Assembly: GCA_964633225.1 (NCBI GenBank)
Contig: CAZWFQ010000002.1
Coordinates: 69,889 to 133,888, forward strand
DNA length: 64,000 bases
Source: JAKQIM01 sp964633225
GTDB lineage: Bacteria > Chloroflexota > Anaerolineae > Anaerolineales > UBA4823
Direction of reading: 5' to 3'
Shown here: positions 61,777 to 64,000 of the stretch, piece after piece
How positions within the stretch are numbered: position 1 is the first letter of the stretch
Layout: each line of letters starts with the position of its first letter
The notes under the pieces: generated by a model
Seen by the model: only the letters and a program-made list of their open reading frames with translations
Database searches by the model: none
Told to the model about the DNA's origin: nothing
Program-made: the position numbers and the translations under genes

Positions 61777-63180
61777 TCAGAATGCCCCTTTGCCACGCAG
61801 TACCGCGAAGGGTGTTTTGGCAAGGATATACAAATCCAGCAGCATTGAATAATGCCGCACGTAATACAGATCGTCCTCGGTGTTCAAGTGCATGGGCTTA
61901 TCGCTGCGCCCATTGACCTGCCACCAACCCGTAATACCCTGCGGCACCGCAAAACGTGCCCGCTGCCAGGTCTCATATTTCTCCACCAAGAAGGGCATCT
62001 CAGGGCGAGGCCCCACCAGGCTCATCTCGCCCCTCAATACATTGAGGATCTGCGGCAGCTCATCAATACTGGCCCGGCGGATGAATTTCCCAACCCGCGT
62101 GATGCGTGGGTCGTCTTTGCTCTTGTGGATGATGTTCCCATTGGCATCGTGCTTGATCACTTCCATCAAGCGGCTGTCAGCATCTTGCACCATCGAACGG
62201 AACTTATACATGCCAAACACGCGGCCGTTTTCGCCCACCCGGCGCTGCTTAAAGAACACCGGCCCAGGAGAATCCAGGCGAATAGCGATGGCTGCAATGA
62301 TCAGAATCGGCGAAATCATGATCAAGACCAGCCCACCCACCAGCAGGTCAAAAACACGCTTCGTCACGCGCTGGTAACCGGTGAGGGTGGGATACTTCAG
62401 GCTGATCATGGGCACCCCGCCCAAGTTCTCCACATGCCCGCCATACAGCAGCAAGTTGAAGTAATCGGGAATGACCCACACGCTGCAAGGCTGGATCACC
62501 AGGCGAGAGGCCAACTCATTGACCGTGCAGTAATCCTCAGCCGGGAAGGCCAATAAAACATCCTTTACGCGCTGCTGCTGCAGCACCTGCTCCAGGTCGT
62601 CAAAGGTTCCCAAGAGCGGAATGTCCGTTTTTTTGTCAGAGATCTGCTCGCCATCAGCCAGGCAGCCCACCAACTGAACCCCCGCCCATGAGAGCACCTC
62701 CAGGCGGGACAGGGCCTGCCGGGCCGCTTCGCCGCCGCCCACCAACAGCACCCGCCGCGGTTGTTGGCCTTCTGAATACCTGCGACGGCGAACCAGCCGC
62801 ACCACGGCGCGCCAGAGGGCAACCAAGGCAAAATGTATACCGTAAAAATAGAGCAGCCCCAGGCGCGACTTTTCGTATGCCAGGATAAACAGCAAGCCTG
62901 CCAGCGCCAAAGCTGCCAGGAAGCTGGCGATGCTTAAGATCTGGTATTCGTCAACGGCCTTGTAGGTGCGCTCGGGATCGTAGAGGGAGAAGAGCAAAAA
63001 GATAAGCGGGTATATATAAAGCACATCCCAAGGGATGAGGTAAAACTCAGGCGGCCTGGTTAAAGCCGGGCCAAGCGGCAAGTTGACGCGCAGCCAGCCT
63101 GCCAGCAAGGCCGCGAAGAGAACTACGGCCCAGTCGAGCAAGAAGGATAAGATGATGTAATTTGTACCACGACGCAGCAT
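61777..63180 (-). CDS. Polyprenyl-phosphate sugar-1-phosphate transferase (WcaJ/WbaP-like)
   Basis: A 467-residue enzyme. Four N-terminal helices (about 10-130) are followed by a Rossmann-like CoA-binding-3 region (VLLVGGGEAARQAL, about 145-240), one helix (LVGGLVLIMISPILIIAAI) and the C-terminal bacterial sugar transferase domain with DSPGPVFFKQRRVGENG, MYKFRSM, RVGKFIRRASIDELPQ and GPRPEMP. It transfers a sugar-1-phosphate from a nucleotide sugar to undecaprenyl phosphate, the first step of exopolysaccharide or O-unit synthesis. ATG at 63180. It lies 32 bp after the acetyltransferase gene and one base before the downstream GT-C-like gene. Confidence 0.94.
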   Translation of the reverse strand: MLRRGTNYIILSFLLDWAVVLFAALLAGWLRVNLPLGPALTRPPEFYLIPWDVLYIYPLIFLLFSLYDPERTYKAVDEYQILSIASFLAALALAGLLFILAYEKSRLGLLYFYGIHFALVALWRAVVRLVRRRRYSEGQQPRRVLLVGGGEAARQALSRLEVLSWAGVQLVGCLADGEQISDKKTDIPLLGTFDDLEQVLQQQRVKDVLLAFPAEDYCTVNELASRLVIQPCSVWVIPDYFNLLLYGGHVENLGGVPMISLKYPTLTGYQRVTKRVFDLLVGGLVLIMISPILIIAAIAIRLDSPGPVFFKQRRVGENGRVFGMYKFRSMVQDADSRLMEVIKHDANGNIIHKSKDDPRITRVGKFIRRASIDELPQILNVLRGEMSLVGPRPEMPFLVEKYETWQRARFAVPQGITGWWQVNGRSDKPMHLNTEDDLYYVRHYSMLLDLYILAKTPFAVLRGKGAF

Positions 63181-63212
63181 AGGCTCTGATTATAATCCTT
63201 TTTTTCAGAACG

Positions 63213-63935
63213 CTAACTTCGCACCTTGATCACCTTAGCCGGAACTCCGCCCACAATGGAATTAGCCGGGACATCTTTGGTAACCACGCTGCCAGCCGCA
63301 ATGACAGATCCGCTGTGAATATGAACCCCATCCACGATCGTGCTGTTAGCCCCCACCCAACAGTTATCCTCAATTATTACCCCTTGGCGGCGAGTAGGCT
63401 GCAAACGGATCAGCGTTTCCAGGTCGTCAAACCCATGGTCTTCAGAAAAGATGTTCACCTTAGGGCCCATGATGACATTGTTTCCAATCTGAATGCCCCC
63501 CTGCCCACCCAAGAAAGAATATGCCCCAATGGCCGAATAATCGCCCACCGTGATCCCAACCCCCAATTCCTGGATCACCCCGGTGCACTGCAACGTTGAA
63601 AATTTTGCCACGGTCACATTATCGCCCAGCCTGACCCCATTTTGCGAAAGCGCATCAATGAAAACATTGTTCTCGATAATCGTACTGCGCCCCACAGATA
63701 TCTTCCGCTTATGCCGCAGGGTCACATCCTTTCCAAAAAACAGCAGCCCCCTGGTTGCACCCAATTGCCAACGAACCCAATAGCCCCGCAGCACAGAAAT
63801 GCCTCGCTGCCACAATACGGCCAGTAAATCACCAACCGCAATGCGTTTATCTAATTCATAAGACGCATCGCGCTTCAAAGCCCGGATGATCTTTTCAGTC
63901 AATTGGTGCAGCCTGGAAGTTGAATAATCACTCAT
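63213..63935 (-). CDS. Left-handed beta-helix (hexapeptide) acyltransferase
   Basis: A 240-residue protein. The first 80 residues are helical; the rest is hexapeptide repeats (for example IGNNVIMGP, IEDNCWVGANSTIVDGV, IAAGSVVTKDVPANSIVGG) with the acetyltransferase loop FSEDHGFDD, as in WcaF/maltose O-acetyltransferase-like enzymes. These transfer acetyl from acetyl-CoA to sugar hydroxyls, consistent with the two following polysaccharide genes. I chose ATG 63935 with AGAGG eight bases upstream; an in-frame GTG at 63983 would add 16 residues. The remaining 65 bases to the window end hold no further gene I can see. Confidence 0.92.
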   Translation of the reverse strand: MSDYSTSRLHQLTEKIIRALKRDASYELDKRIAVGDLLAVLWQRGISVLRGYWVRWQLGATRGLLFFGKDVTLRHKRKISVGRSTIIENNVFIDALSQNGVRLGDNVTVAKFSTLQCTGVIQELGVGITVGDYSAIGAYSFLGGQGGIQIGNNVIMGPKVNIFSEDHGFDDLETLIRLQPTRRQGVIIEDNCWVGANSTIVDGVHIHSGSVIAAGSVVTKDVPANSIVGGVPAKVIKVRS

Positions 63936-64000
63936 CGTCAACGCCTCTAGTGGTTTGTCAAAGTTGAAGCTCAAAGCTGGCACGGAACTTGCTACTTGAG

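Overview
The window (about 56% GC by eye, 64 kb, two 100-N scaffold gaps) reads like a fragment of a Chloroflexota genome, most likely an Anaerolineae-type metagenome assembly. That placement is inference from family content: many multi-GAF signalling proteins, an AcuC/HDAC-like deacetylase, a GH127 enzyme, and a secreted S8 protease with PKD and DUF11 repeats. No rRNA, CRISPR array or insertion sequence is visible. One tRNA-Gly(CCC) is present.

Layout. (1) 1-719: C-terminal end of a sensor histidine kinase. (2) 685-10045, minus strand: HDAC-like deacetylase, DUF4129 / DUF58 / MoxR membrane module, GH127 beta-L-arabinofuranosidase, PlsC-like acyltransferase, diacylglycerol-kinase-like lipid kinase, and a membrane-anchored protein. 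(3) 10088-14884, minus: 1598-residue secreted subtilase. (4) 15054-20678, plus: tightly overlapping kinase / receiver-kinase / OmpR-type regulator operon, divergent from the subtilase. (5) 20675-59585, minus: a DMT exporter and then the main object of the window, a roughly 38-kb one-directional gene array. (6) 59751-59822: tRNA-Gly with a consensus promoter. (7) 59868-63935, minus: three envelope-polysaccharide genes.

The 38-kb array, in transcription order: two stand-alone receivers; a soluble GAF receptor with a two-motif MshEN-like (c-di-GMP-type) head; a multi-TM GAF receptor; a Cache-HAMP-GAF receptor; an orphan NMT1/THI5-type binding lipoprotein; a helical-sensor GAF receptor; a 7TM-dCache GAF receptor; an orphan PhnD-type binding lipoprotein; six more Cache/MASE-like HAMP-GAF receptors; a ParA ATPase; one 1995-residue hybrid histidine kinase; and a threonine-synthase-like enzyme fused to a receiver. 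All eleven receptors lack HisKA and HATPase domains. All end in the same roughly 50-residue segment, which aligns with the first half (two helices and the first strand) of their own GAF domains. The hybrid kinase begins, after a disordered leader, with the second half of a GAF domain. Its first residues resemble the ParA-activating peptide of ParB, and its gene overlaps parA. I read this as a candidate undescribed sensory system: many interchangeable receptors that dock on one shared kinase by completing a split GAF fold, positioned in the cell by a dedicated ParA. The parts are read from sequence; the docking, localisation and phosphate flow are inference.

Most junctions in the array overlap by 4 or 8 nt with a GGAG-type ribosome site in the upstream gene, which suggests coupled translation of one very long transcript. 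An extended -10 promoter lies just upstream, preceded by two 9-bp direct repeats spaced 20 bp.
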